Shown piece after piece: positions 1 to 8,249 of a stretch of DNA of 64,000 nt. The notes under the pieces were generated by a model. It made no database searches and was not told the origin of the DNA. It was given only the letters and a program-made list of their open reading frames with translations. The position numbers were made by a program, and so were the translations under genes. Positions within the stretch are counted from its first letter, which is position 1. Each line of letters starts with the position of its first letter. The stretch covers positions 23,876 to 87,875 of the forward strand of contig NZ_JAFZKX010000079.1 in assembly GCF_017551775.1 (NCBI RefSeq). Reading direction: 5' to 3'. This stretch comes from Fibrobacter sp. (GTDB lineage: Bacteria; Fibrobacterota; Fibrobacteria; Fibrobacterales; Fibrobacteraceae).

Positions 1-64
1 GGATATTGCCGATATGGGTTGCAGACGGGTTGTTCCGTTTTAATCTGGATTGAGCCTTTAGTGT

Positions 65-91
65 AGCCCGGCCTTAGTGTTGGGCTTTTTC
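65..91 (+). terminator. Rho-independent terminator of a gene upstream of the window
   Basis: AGCCC (65-69) pairs with GGGCT (82-86) and is followed by a T-run. It closes a plus-strand gene lying mostly outside the window; which of the open frames at 1-66 is that gene's tail cannot be decided. The T-run runs into CTATATTT (91-98), a likely -10 element for the next gene. Confidence 0.6.
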
Positions 92-121
92 TATATTTGG
101 GAAAAAAATGAGGTCTATGGC

Positions 122-1114
122 ATGATTGTCTCTTGGATGACGACGAATAAGTGTAACTTGACGTGCAAGCACTGCTACCAGGATGCGGGTGAGAACAAGG
201 CGGCTGAACTCACGACCGCCGAGGCGCTCAAGCTCATTGACGAGATTGCCAAGGCCGGATTCAAGATCATGATTTTCAGCGGCGGCGAGCCCATGACCCG
301 CCCCGATATCGTGGAACTGGTGGCGCATGCCTCTAGCAAGGGGCTCCGTCCGGTGTTCGGCACCAACGGCACGCTCATCACGCACGATTTGGCCTTTGAA
401 CTCAAGAAGGCGGGCGCCATGGCGATGGGCATCAGCATCGACAGTATCGATCACGACCGCCACAACGATTTCCGCGGTCTCCCGAACGCTTTCGAACTCA
501 CGATGATGGGCATCGAGAACTGCAAGGCGGCGGGCCTCCCGTTCCAGATTCATACGACCATCATGGATTGGAACCAGAACGAAATTTTCGACATCATGGA
601 CTGGGTCAAGGAAATCGGCGCGGTGAACCACCAGATTTTCTTCCTGATTCCCGTGGGCCGCGGCAAGGAAATTGAAGGTCACGCATTGCGCGTCGCCGAA
701 TACGAGGGCCTGCTCCGCAAGATCATGGAAAAGAGCCGCACGCTCGGCATCCCCGTGAAGCCCACCTGCGCCCCGCAGTTCCTCCGCATCGCGGACCAGC
801 TGGATATCAAGACGCGTTACAGCCGCGGTTGCCTCGCCGGTCTCGACTACTGCATCGTGAGCCCCATCGGGAAGGTGCGCCCCTGCGCCTACATGATGGA
901 AGAGGCGGGCGACGTGCACGACACTCCGTTCGACGAAATCTGGGCGAACGCCGAAGTGTTCAAGAAGCTCCGCACCAAGGCCTACGCCGGTGCCTGCGGC
1001 AAGTGCAAGTTCAACGACCGCTGCGGCGGTTGCCGCGCCCGTGCCGCCTACTACCACGACGGCGACTTTATGCAAGAAGACTCCTACTGCGCTTACGGAC
1101 GCGGGCTTAAGTAA
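122..1114 (+). CDS. Radical SAM/SPASM protein, NirJ/AhbC-AhbD-like
   Basis: This 330-aa protein is a radical SAM enzyme. The CX3CX2C cluster motif CNLTCKHC (C11, C15, C18) is near the N-terminus, followed by the SAM-binding segment FSGGEP. A Cys-rich SPASM-type C-terminus (CGKCKFNDRCGGCRAR) would bind an auxiliary Fe-S cluster. The N-terminal block, the PTCAPQF segment and the GCRARAAYYHDGD ending resemble the NirJ/Ahb group, which modifies siroheme-derived tetrapyrroles in heme d1 or alternative heme synthesis; that role is inferred from family resemblance. I chose ATG 122 over an upstream GTG at 77 because GAGG lies 8 nt before it and the family starts just before the Cys motif. No other heme gene is adjacent, so a peptide-modifying role cannot be excluded. 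Confidence 0.75.
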   Translation: MIVSWMTTNKCNLTCKHCYQDAGENKAAELTTAEALKLIDEIAKAGFKIMIFSGGEPMTRPDIVELVAHASSKGLRPVFGTNGTLITHDLAFELKKAGAMAMGISIDSIDHDRHNDFRGLPNAFELTMMGIENCKAAGLPFQIHTTIMDWNQNEIFDIMDWVKEIGAVNHQIFFLIPVGRGKEIEGHALRVAEYEGLLRKIMEKSRTLGIPVKPTCAPQFLRIADQLDIKTRYSRGCLAGLDYCIVSPIGKVRPCAYMMEEAGDVHDTPFDEIWANAEVFKKLRTKAYAGACGKCKFNDRCGGCRARAAYYHDGDFMQEDSYCAYGRGLK

Positions 1115-1116
1115 TT

Positions 1117-1716
1117 ATGTTGTCTTGTCTATTGATTTTTTTGATTTATGTTCTAGTTCCTTATCTGCTTAAATCAAAGAAATTTGTTGAACGGGACAAT
1201 CTTAAGTGGATTGTTTGGTTAGGATCTTTCCCTGTTTTTGGTGTTATAATTTTTTTTGATTTTTTTGTTGGTGAGAAAGCCTATTGTTATATCAATTTGC
1301 CTAATATCTTTGGCTGGCTTGGAATTACGCTAATGTTTTGGCTTATAATGATTCCAATCGTTTTTCTAGGACGGTCTTTTGGAAAACATGTTCCACCTTG
1401 GGAAGTTTCGCCAAGTGAAGCTAGTGATAATGCGGGTGACCTTTTCGAGATGGCTTTGAAAATTGGCAAGGAAAAACGTGAAGGGAAGGATACTTCGGAA
1501 TTGCTGGCCGAATACGAACAAAAGGTGAAAAATTTCGAAGAAACTGGCAGTTTGGTTTCATCGGATGACGCTCAATTTTATGCGGACGATCTTTTCGACA
1601 TGGCAATGAAAATAGGCAAGGAAAAACGCGAAGGAAAAGATACCTCGAAACAGGAAGCTGAGTATAATCGAAAAGTTGAATCTCTTGAGAAAAATGGCTA
1701 TCTAGACGAGCATTAG
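1117..1716 (+). CDS. Small membrane protein with duplicated cytoplasmic helical unit
   Basis: I do not recognise this 199-aa protein. Three hydrophobic segments (about residues 2-18, 28-50 and 62-85) are followed by a charged C-terminal half. That half holds a duplicated unit of roughly 45 residues, each copy containing the core KIGKEKREGKDTS. The copies are also alike at DNA level, so the duplication looks fairly recent. The gene begins 2 nt after the radical SAM stop codon with no clear ribosome binding site, so it may be translated by coupling. It is much more AT-rich than its neighbours, which could mean a different origin. Confidence 0.6.
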   Translation: MLSCLLIFLIYVLVPYLLKSKKFVERDNLKWIVWLGSFPVFGVIIFFDFFVGEKAYCYINLPNIFGWLGITLMFWLIMIPIVFLGRSFGKHVPPWEVSPSEASDNAGDLFEMALKIGKEKREGKDTSELLAEYEQKVKNFEETGSLVSSDDAQFYADDLFDMAMKIGKEKREGKDTSKQEAEYNRKVESLEKNGYLDEH

Positions 1717-1728
1717 GATTTTTGATTT

Positions 1729-2217
1729 ATGGATAACACGAACGAAGACGAAAAATTCATGCGCATGGCGCTCCGCGAGGCGGAAAAGGCCTTCGATGAG
1801 AAGGAAATCCCCATTGGCTGCGTCATCGTGAAGGATGGCGTGGTGCTCGGGAAGGGCCACAATCAAATCGAGATGCTCAAGGACGCCACCGCCCATGCCG
1901 AGATTCTGGCTATCGGGACGGCTGCCGGCAAACTTGAAAACTGGCGCCTGGACGGTTGTACTTTGTATGTAACGCTCGAACCATGCCCCATGTGCGCAGG
2001 AGCCATCCTCAACAGCCGTGTCTCCCGTGTTGTCTACGGTTCGCCGGATACCCGCTTCGGTGGCTGCGGCACGACTATCGACGTGATTACGAATAACGCC
2101 CTCAAGCGCGATGTCGAGGTAGTGGGTGGATTGCTCGCCGACGAGTGCCTGGGCATCTTGAAGGCGTTCTTCCAGCGTATGCGTCTCGAAAAAGGTGACT
2201 CGGGTGCAAAAGCCTAG
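1729..2217 (+). CDS. tadA: tRNA-specific adenosine deaminase TadA
   Basis: TadA deaminates the wobble adenosine of tRNA-Arg(ACG) to inosine in the cytoplasm. The 162-aa protein has the zinc deaminase signature: HAE at residues 56-58 (zinc His and proton-shuttling Glu) and PCPMC with zinc ligands C86 and C89. The NSRV and DTRFGGCG segments downstream are typical of bacterial TadA, and length matches the family. The ATG at 1729 lacks a strong ribosome binding site; an internal ATG ten codons on would trim little. No other tRNA-modification gene is adjacent. Confidence 0.93.
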   Translation: MDNTNEDEKFMRMALREAEKAFDEKEIPIGCVIVKDGVVLGKGHNQIEMLKDATAHAEILAIGTAAGKLENWRLDGCTLYVTLEPCPMCAGAILNSRVSRVVYGSPDTRFGGCGTTIDVITNNALKRDVEVVGGLLADECLGILKAFFQRMRLEKGDSGAKA

Positions 2218-2268
2218 TTTTTTGCCTTAAAAAGCCATTTTTGCCTGCTCAAATCCTTTCTTTTTACT

Positions 2269-2274
2269 TAAATT
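2269..2274 (+). promoter_or_regulatory. Putative -10 element (TAAATT) for a leaderless mRNA
   Basis: TAAATT lies exactly 6 nt before the ATG at 2281, and no Shine-Dalgarno sequence is present. The expected transcription start would fall on the start codon. The same arrangement precedes seven other genes in this window. Confidence 0.45.
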
Positions 2275-2280
2275 TCCAGT

Positions 2281-3111
2281 ATGAGTTTTACCAAGTTTTG
2301 CGCCGCCTCTGCCGCGCTGATTTTCCTGTGTTCTTGCGAAAGCAATGACGTTTCCTTGGCATTCAACACCCAGTCTGCCCCCGTTCAAAAATATTTCCTG
2401 GAATCGTCCATCGACGCCATGCTCCCGAGCGATTCCGGCGTCACCGTCCCCGAGGCGATGGAGACCCACCTCAAGGTGCAGGCCACGCTTTCTGAACTGG
2501 TGGCCTACGACAACGGTTCCGGCCGTTTCGAGATGAAGATTGACTCGGTCGACTACAAGAGCGACAAGCGTACGGTCGAAGATTACCTCTATATTGAGAA
2601 GTACCTGCTGACGCAGCACTTCCAGTACAAGATGGCCCCCGATGGCTCCGTGAGCGAACCTGCTGTGGAAGATGTCGCCTTGCAGCCGGGTTCCGAGGAA
2701 CTCAACCTGCTCAAGCTGTTCATGAAGGTCCAGCCGATTCTCCCCGGCAATCCGGTGAAGGTGGGTGAAACCTGGGAACGCTCGGTCGAAATTCCCGAGA
2801 CCAACAAGACGACTACGGTCTACAAGTCGTTTACGCTGGAAGAGGTCTATCTGCATGACGGTGTCCAGATGGCGAAGATTGGGATGAACGTCAAGTACCG
2901 CGAGGTGGCCGATTCTACCGCCAACGTGCAGATGGAAAGCAAGGGCTTTGTTGTCGGTACGGGTTCCATCCTGTTCGATATGACCCATGGCGTGGTTTCG
3001 TCGGTGACGCTCGATCTTTCGGGCCATGTCGATGTGAATGATCTTGTCGCGAACAACGTGATTCCCGATATGCATGTGCTCCAGAAAATCAAGTTACGGA
3101 GTGAGTTCTAA
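2281..3111 (+). CDS. Predicted lipoprotein, first gene of the motor operon
   Basis: This 276-aa protein starts with a lipoprotein signal peptide: a short basic N-terminus, a hydrophobic core and the lipobox LCSC (Cys about residue 19). The rest is soluble and mixed alpha/beta; I do not recognise a specific family. It includes a GETWERSV segment of the kind seen in DUF-type periplasmic lipoproteins. Its stop codon overlaps the next start by one base (TAATG), so it is translationally coupled to the beta-helix gene. It heads a run of seven close genes that includes an ion-driven motor pair, which suggests an envelope component of the same machine. Confidence 0.65.
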   Translation: MSFTKFCAASAALIFLCSCESNDVSLAFNTQSAPVQKYFLESSIDAMLPSDSGVTVPEAMETHLKVQATLSELVAYDNGSGRFEMKIDSVDYKSDKRTVEDYLYIEKYLLTQHFQYKMAPDGSVSEPAVEDVALQPGSEELNLLKLFMKVQPILPGNPVKVGETWERSVEIPETNKTTTVYKSFTLEEVYLHDGVQMAKIGMNVKYREVADSTANVQMESKGFVVGTGSILFDMTHGVVSSVTLDLSGHVDVNDLVANNVIPDMHVLQKIKLRSEF

Positions 3112-3830
3112 TGTTCACGCGCGGTTTGAAATTTGCACTTTGCACGACGCTGCTGTTTGCTGCTGCGGCGTTTGCAAGCGAGATGCCGTTCCCGCATCCA
3201 GAAAACGGCAGCATCCGCCTTACGGAAAAGGATAGTCCGTATATCCTTGAACAGGGGGTCGTGGTTTCCTCTTCCGATACGCTCTATGTTGAACCCGGCG
3301 TTACCGTGCTCATGGGGGAATACGCGAAACTCACGCTTCGCGGCTCCATCCATATCTTGGGTACGGAAGCGAAGCCGGTCGTATTCCGCAGCGCCGATTC
3401 AAGCGGCAGCTGGAACGGTCTCCATCTGGTGTCCACGAACCGTCCCTTCGAAATAAAGAACTTTGTCGTGCAGAATGCGTTCCGCAATACGGTGTTCCGC
3501 TCGCGCGGAATCTTCGAGAACGTGAATTTCGTGAACAACTACTACGGCCTCTGGGTCGATGATGTCCCCGAGGTTTTCCTTGCGCGTTGCGACTTCGTGC
3601 GCAACCGTTTTGCGCTTTCCATCCGCGCGGGCAAGGTCATTTCTGCCGATACCAAGATTTCCGAGAACGTCTACGGGCTCTATCTTGAAGCGGGCGGCGA
3701 TTACAACGGCGATATTTCTGCTATCAAGGGAAACCTGGAATCGGATGTCCGCAAGGAAGCCGACGAAATGGCGGGTGCAGGCAAGCGCGTGAGCCGGAGT
3801 ATCTGGCAGCGTATTGAGACTGGTTTCTAA
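3111..3830 (+). CDS. Secreted right-handed beta-helix-like protein
   Basis: The 239-aa product has a Sec signal peptide with cleavage likely after AAAAFAS near residue 24. The body has repeated short strands of parallel beta-helix type, with turns such as VEPGVTVLMGEYAKLTLRGS, FRSRGIFENVNFVNN and AGKVISADTKISENVYGLYL. Proteins of this fold are often surface or periplasmic and bind polysaccharide or other proteins; no catalytic residues can be assigned. It overlaps the preceding lipoprotein gene by 1 bp and lies 9 bp before the next gene, inside the motor operon. Confidence 0.65.
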   Translation: MFTRGLKFALCTTLLFAAAAFASEMPFPHPENGSIRLTEKDSPYILEQGVVVSSSDTLYVEPGVTVLMGEYAKLTLRGSIHILGTEAKPVVFRSADSSGSWNGLHLVSTNRPFEIKNFVVQNAFRNTVFRSRGIFENVNFVNNYYGLWVDDVPEVFLARCDFVRNRFALSIRAGKVISADTKISENVYGLYLEAGGDYNGDISAIKGNLESDVRKEADEMAGAGKRVSRSIWQRIETGF

Positions 3831-3839
3831 GAGGTTGAT

Positions 3840-4754
3840 GTGGAAGAATCATTCCGTCGATCCATAAGAAAGATGACTGGTGCAAGCATTCGCCTGAATG
3901 CCTGCCCGAACAGGTCGTCCATGGTGGCGGATCTTTCCCAGTCCATGATGGTCACCTGGTCTATCGCCTTGTACGAACATCTCGACGCTTTGCTCAACAA
4001 TCTCGATCCGTCGGTAAGCAATTCGGAACAGATTTCTTATAGCGAGACCGCCTGGAAACTTGCCGATGCGAGTTTCCCGCAGATTATTGCCGACGCGAAC
4101 AAACTGTATGACGAGTTCCGCGCCAAGTGGATGCAGCGTTTCTCGACGGAAGAGGTCTTGCGGCTTTTGTTGGAAGGCGGTGACTTCTTGGTCCATGACG
4201 AAGAGAAGGGCTGGATGCTTGCCGTGAAGAACAACAAGCAGGATGTGAACGCGTTCTATTCCGCGACAATCCACCTGCTGGTTAGCGATGCCGAGCCGCT
4301 GTTTGTGCGCATGCATGGCCGCGTAATGCAGTTGCAGGAAAAACTCTGCAAGTACTGGCATGGCGAAAGTGCCGTCGATGCGGTTTCGAAACTGTTGCCC
4401 TGCCTGGAATCGTCGCTGCGCGAAAAGGAAAACGCGATGGTCGTTTCCCTGCGCAGTTCCCTGAACGTTCTTGCGAAGAAGCGCTTTGCGGCGGCATTCA
4501 ATACCAAGGCGCCTGCCCGCTATTACCGCTCTGCGGCTTCCTGCGCAAGGAACGTGGGCCGCTTCTGGAACCCGCACTATGCTTACGAGAACGGGTTCCT
4601 TGCCTTCACGGACGATTTCTGCGATTATGCCCGCGACTTGACGCTCCACGTGATTGAATGGTACCACAGCAAGTGGTCGGTTTTTCTCCGCGGGTTCTCC
4701 CGTGGTCAGTTGAATTTGTTTGAAACAACGGCCTCTGCCGAGGCTAAAAATTAA
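3840..4754 (+). CDS. Unrecognised soluble protein upstream of the motor genes
   Basis: The 304-aa product has no signal peptide or membrane segment, so it is probably cytoplasmic. It is largely alpha-helical with Trp- and Tyr-rich stretches (ENGFLAFTDDFCDYARDL, HVIEWYHSKWSVFLRGF). I recognise no domain. The start is GTG 3840, preceded by AAGAGG; the overlapping ATG at 3838 is in another frame that closes after nine codons. It lies 9 bp after the beta-helix gene and 8 bp before the MotA/ExbB-like gene, so it may be a cytoplasmic partner of the motor's long tail. Confidence 0.6.
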   Translation: MEESFRRSIRKMTGASIRLNACPNRSSMVADLSQSMMVTWSIALYEHLDALLNNLDPSVSNSEQISYSETAWKLADASFPQIIADANKLYDEFRAKWMQRFSTEEVLRLLLEGGDFLVHDEEKGWMLAVKNNKQDVNAFYSATIHLLVSDAEPLFVRMHGRVMQLQEKLCKYWHGESAVDAVSKLLPCLESSLREKENAMVVSLRSSLNVLAKKRFAAAFNTKAPARYYRSAASCARNVGRFWNPHYAYENGFLAFTDDFCDYARDLTLHVIEWYHSKWSVFLRGFSRGQLNLFETTASAEAKN

Positions 4755-4762
4755 GGATAAAA

Positions 4763-6436
4763 ATGAAGAACGCATTTAACTCGATTCTGGTTCTCTCCGT
4801 TGTCGGATTGCTCGTATTGATTGCGGGCGCCATCTACTTCGGGGCTCCGCTCTTCGGCTGGATCATCATGGCGGCGATTTTCGCCGTGTTCATCGTTGAA
4901 CAGTTCAAGCTCCTCGCGAGCCTCAAGCGCATCGCCGAAGAGGACAGCGTTATCGAATCGTGCGAAAGCAGCCGTAAGTTCTCGGTCTCCGGTGACGGCA
5001 TTGTGGCAAAGCGCCTGAAGCAGGCGCACGAGATGCTCTCGAAGGGAGTGAGGCTCGATTCCCCGATTGCGTTCGAGGTCCTTTCCAACAGTTCCACGGT
5101 GGCGGTTCCCCGCAGCTCGGGCGGAACGGTGATTCTGCTCGGCCTTATGGGTACGTTCTTCGGCCTCATGTATTCTGTCGCGACGGCCGGTGTCGCTATC
5201 GACAATTCTACGACGCAGGGTACGCTCGATACCATCCAGGTGCTTTTTGGCAACATGAAGGGTATCTTCGGTACTAGCCTCTGTGGCCTTTTCGCGGCTC
5301 TCGTGCTCAATGCTTCCCGCGGCATGTTCCTTTCTCGCCGTGACGCCTTTGTCGTCCGTCTCGACGCCCTCACTCTGAGCATGCAGGGTGAATCTGCCGG
5401 CGAAAACGAGAAGAGCAGGGATGAACTCGGACGCCTCTTCGATTCCGTCGAAGAAAATCTTCGCAAGGTCGCTGAATCTGTGCAGGCCTCCCTCAACGGT
5501 ATTGTATCCGAGGTGGGTGAAAAGCTTTCCGGCACTCTTGACAATATGAACGGCTCTGTCGACAAGCTGGGTGATTCCATCGGCGGCAGCATCTCGGATG
5601 CATTCAATCCGATGAAGAAGGAAATTGCGTCGCTCGCCGGTTCCGTGGAATCTATTCCGGGCAAGCTCGACGAACGCCTGAATGCTATTTCTGCGGGCTT
5701 GAATTCCGGCCTGGAGGGAATCTCTTCCGGCGTGAAGGAAGGCCTTTCGGGTGTTGCCTCGGCTACCGAGAAGGCGATGGAAAGCGCTACGAAAAATGTC
5801 GCCGCCGCGGTTTCCGATCAGGTCAGGCAGTCCGACGAACAGTGGAAAAACTTTATGGACAAGCTTGCCGCCGAGACGAGCTCGAACGTGGATGCCCAGA
5901 GGGAAGGTCTCGAGACCCTCAAGAATGTGGCGCTCCAGGTGGCGGAGAAGGCGCAGGCGGGTTCCGCGGAGCTTTCGCAGTCCGTTGCCGAAAAACTCAA
6001 TACGCTTTCTTCCGATATCCTTGCCGCTTTCCAGAAGCTTTCCGATACCTCGGCGGTACTGCTCGAAGCGCAGAAGGCGCTTACCGAAAGCATCGACAAC
6101 CGTGTGGTGAAGGAGAAGGAAGCGACCGACGCCCTGGGCGGAAACATCGTGCAGACGGCCGAACTCATGCGCGTGAACCAGAGCGAACTCAGTGCGAACC
6201 TCGAAATGCTTCGCAGTGCGCTCGAGACCATTCTCGAGAAACTCAGCGGCGATACTTCGGAACACGACGACGAAGAGAATTTTGTCGAGCGCCTCAACCA
6301 GTCGCTCGAAGCGTTCCACGAGCGTGCGAGCGAAGTGCTCCTCGAAAATGCGGTCAAGACCCAGGAAATCCTCCTCGAAGTGCTGGAGCAGACGCAGCGT
6401 GCCGCCCAGCTCTCCAATCCCAAGGCAGAGGGCTAG
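4763..6436 (+). CDS. MotA/TolQ/ExbB-type motor subunit with long helical tail (ZorA-like)
   Basis: This 557-aa inner-membrane protein carries the MotA/TolQ/ExbB core: membrane helices at about 8-26, 30-48, 119-141 and 167-188. The third contains the signature LLGLMGTFFGLMYSV and the fourth GTSLCGLFAALVLNA. Such proteins form the pentameric stator channel that couples ion flow to movement of a partner. After the core comes a tail of about 360 residues (195-557), rich in Ala, Ser, Glu and Lys with heptad-like spacing, predicted to be a long helical or coiled-coil rod into the cytoplasm. A long tail is the hallmark of ZorA rather than of TolQ or ExbB. The next gene, 3 bp away, encodes the MotB/OmpA partner. 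Stator identity is well supported; the biological role is not. Confidence 0.8.
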   Translation: MKNAFNSILVLSVVGLLVLIAGAIYFGAPLFGWIIMAAIFAVFIVEQFKLLASLKRIAEEDSVIESCESSRKFSVSGDGIVAKRLKQAHEMLSKGVRLDSPIAFEVLSNSSTVAVPRSSGGTVILLGLMGTFFGLMYSVATAGVAIDNSTTQGTLDTIQVLFGNMKGIFGTSLCGLFAALVLNASRGMFLSRRDAFVVRLDALTLSMQGESAGENEKSRDELGRLFDSVEENLRKVAESVQASLNGIVSEVGEKLSGTLDNMNGSVDKLGDSIGGSISDAFNPMKKEIASLAGSVESIPGKLDERLNAISAGLNSGLEGISSGVKEGLSGVASATEKAMESATKNVAAAVSDQVRQSDEQWKNFMDKLAAETSSNVDAQREGLETLKNVALQVAEKAQAGSAELSQSVAEKLNTLSSDILAAFQKLSDTSAVLLEAQKALTESIDNRVVKEKEATDALGGNIVQTAELMRVNQSELSANLEMLRSALETILEKLSGDTSEHDDEENFVERLNQSLEAFHERASEVLLENAVKTQEILLEVLEQTQRAAQLSNPKAEG

Positions 6437-6439
6437 TCT

Positions 6440-7078
6440 ATGCGTTTGCGTCGCGAAGAAGGCAGCAATCCGTGGATGGCCTATACCGACCTCGGTATAG
6501 CCCTCGTATCGCTGTTCATATTGGCGTTCGTTGCAATGGCGACCTTGAAGGAGCAGAAGGCGGAAGACCTTACCCGAACCGAGGAAGAGGTGCTGAACTG
6601 CCAAGAAGAAATGCGCAAGATTGCTACGGAACGCAATGCCCTTTTGGCGAAGAGCCTGCAGACCTCCATCGAAGCGGGCCTTATCGCTCTTGAAGACGGC
6701 AAAATCCAGATCCAGGCTTCGTTCCTTTTCCCGACGAACGGCGCAAACCTCACTAAGGAAGGTGTCGGCGTTATCAAGGGAATCAGCAAGGGCTTGCTGG
6801 ATGCGCTCGATACCGGTGACGTCGTCATGGTGAGCGGCTTTACCGACGATATTCCTTTCAGCTCTTCAACGAATTATACGAACTGGAATCTTTCTACCGA
6901 ACGCGCCGTGAACGTGGTGAAGACCCTCATCAACCAGGGCTTCCCATCCGACCGCATCTTTGCGGCTGGTTTCGGTGAATTCAGGCCCAAGTATCCCAAT
7001 GACACCGAGGAACACCGCCGTCTCAACCGCCGCGTGGAAATTGGTGTGACTCCGCTTCGCCTGGGGAGTACCCGCTGA
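6440..7078 (+). CDS. MotB/ZorB-like stator partner with OmpA-like domain
   Basis: The 212-aa protein has one N-terminal membrane helix in the MotB/ZorB arrangement: W12, then D17 in WMAYTDLGIALVSLFIL, where the Asp is the likely proton-binding residue. A helical linker follows (about 40-75). The C-terminal OmpA-like peptidoglycan-binding domain (about 85-206) contains SGFTDDIPF, NLSTERAVNVV and the ending NRRVEIGV. It would form a stator complex with the preceding MotA/ExbB-like protein and anchor it to the cell wall. The stop overlaps the next start (TGATG), so the following gene is translationally coupled. Confidence 0.82.
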   Translation: MRLRREEGSNPWMAYTDLGIALVSLFILAFVAMATLKEQKAEDLTRTEEEVLNCQEEMRKIATERNALLAKSLQTSIEAGLIALEDGKIQIQASFLFPTNGANLTKEGVGVIKGISKGLLDALDTGDVVMVSGFTDDIPFSSSTNYTNWNLSTERAVNVVKTLINQGFPSDRIFAAGFGEFRPKYPNDTEEHRRLNRRVEIGVTPLRLGSTR

Positions 7079-7734
7079 TGCAGGAACGCATAGAATCAGT
7101 TCACCGTTCGATAGATTCCATACGCAAGTCGGGAACGCTCCCGCATTGGCGCATGGTCTATGCCGAGACGCTCCTGGAGCGTGCGGAGGACTATATCGCG
7201 ATTGACCGCGAGCCCGAGGCGAACATGGTTCTCGACAAGCTATCCCGCTGGATTGCGACGCATGAACCGCCCGCATCGTCGGGTGCTGTTTCTGACGCCG
7301 CGCCCATGGTGTTTTGGAATGCCGAAATGCTCCGGAATGTCGTGGAGCAGGTGCGCGCGACTCTTTCGAAGAAGAAGATGCTTGTCCCCTCGACGGAACG
7401 CGAGGCCATCTCGCGCCGTATCGACGAGGTGGAAAAATGGCTGGACGAATCCAAGTTCCAGGAGGCGCACGAGGAACTTCTTTCGCTTCGCAGCGCCCTG
7501 ATTGCGCGACTCCGCCGTTCTTACAGGGCTCGCATCGCCTCGACCGATTACCGTCACGGCTCGTTTGTACAGCCTGCGGGTACGCTTGTGGGCCCGTACA
7601 ATTCCCGTCACACGCTCGAAGAGACGTTCCAGGTGATTGGCGAACGCGACCCGATTTGGATTGAAGACTTCCTGGATATTTACAACGACTTGTTCCGTAT
7701 AGTCGAGCGCCTTGTCCCGCAAGACAAGAAGTGA
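7078..7734 (+). CDS. Unrecognised helical protein coupled to the motor genes
   Basis: The 218-aa product is soluble and probably all-helical, with paired helices in the first half (HWRMVYAETLLERAEDYIAI) and a basic middle segment (ARLRRSYRARIAS). No signal peptide or known motif is visible. Its ATG shares a base with the motor-partner stop codon, so stoichiometric expression with the motor is likely. It could be a cytoplasmic adaptor or effector; that is inference from context only. Confidence 0.6.
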   Translation: MQERIESVHRSIDSIRKSGTLPHWRMVYAETLLERAEDYIAIDREPEANMVLDKLSRWIATHEPPASSGAVSDAAPMVFWNAEMLRNVVEQVRATLSKKKMLVPSTEREAISRRIDEVEKWLDESKFQEAHEELLSLRSALIARLRRSYRARIASTDYRHGSFVQPAGTLVGPYNSRHTLEETFQVIGERDPIWIEDFLDIYNDLFRIVERLVPQDKK

Positions 7735-7758
7735 TAACCGAAGTAGATTGGGGTACGT

Positions 7759-8172
7759 ATGGCTTACCGGATGCTGATGCGTTTTATCGGGGAATACGAT
7801 GATCTCGCTTCCCTGTGGGATGATTTTGTATGCAAGTTCCCGGATGCGGAACTGCCCGATGCCGATTCTGGCGAGTGGTATAGCGTTACCGACGTCATGA
7901 CCGACGAGTACGAGTGCCGTTTTGAGGAACTCCCTGAGACGGAGCTGCTTGCCATGGATGGCAGCATCTATATCGAAGAGGATTTCCCTGAAGAATACAT
8001 GGAAGAACTCATGGAAAGGTTCGAACGCGTCTACGGCGTGTTCAAGTGGTCTTCTATGGATGTCGGGGTAGGGTGCGGTGAAAGCGAGGCCTGGGGCGAA
8101 TTTACCGCGGACTTTGCCGACGATTACTCTGACGAGGCGAACGAAATCTCTGAAGCTGTTCTCGGGTTTTAG
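7759..8172 (+). CDS. Small acidic protein at the end of the motor operon
   Basis: The 137-aa product is very acidic, with many Asp and Glu residues (for example EEDFPEEYMEELMERFERV), and has no signal peptide. I recognise no family. It follows the previous gene by 24 bp and is the last gene in the run; the next gene is convergent. The acidity could suit binding of a basic partner or nucleic-acid mimicry, but nothing in the sequence proves either. Confidence 0.55.
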   Translation: MAYRMLMRFIGEYDDLASLWDDFVCKFPDAELPDADSGEWYSVTDVMTDEYECRFEELPETELLAMDGSIYIEEDFPEEYMEELMERFERVYGVFKWSSMDVGVGCGESEAWGEFTADFADDYSDEANEISEAVLGF

Positions 8173-8249
8173 TATCGCCCGTCGTCATCTTTGACCGTGC
8201 TTGCTCATCTTGCAATGTCATCTCGAACTGCAGTAGTCAAGCAATTTAG

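Noticed and set aside
1..66. C-terminus of an upstream gene
   Set aside because: All three forward frames are open to a stop in the first 66 bases and none can be preferred, so no gene was called, only the terminator.
4763..7078. Calling the motor operon a complete Zorya defence system
   Set aside because: ZorC, the ZorD helicase/nuclease and ZorE are absent, and the accessory genes do not show nuclease or helicase motifs. Only the stator resemblance is supported.
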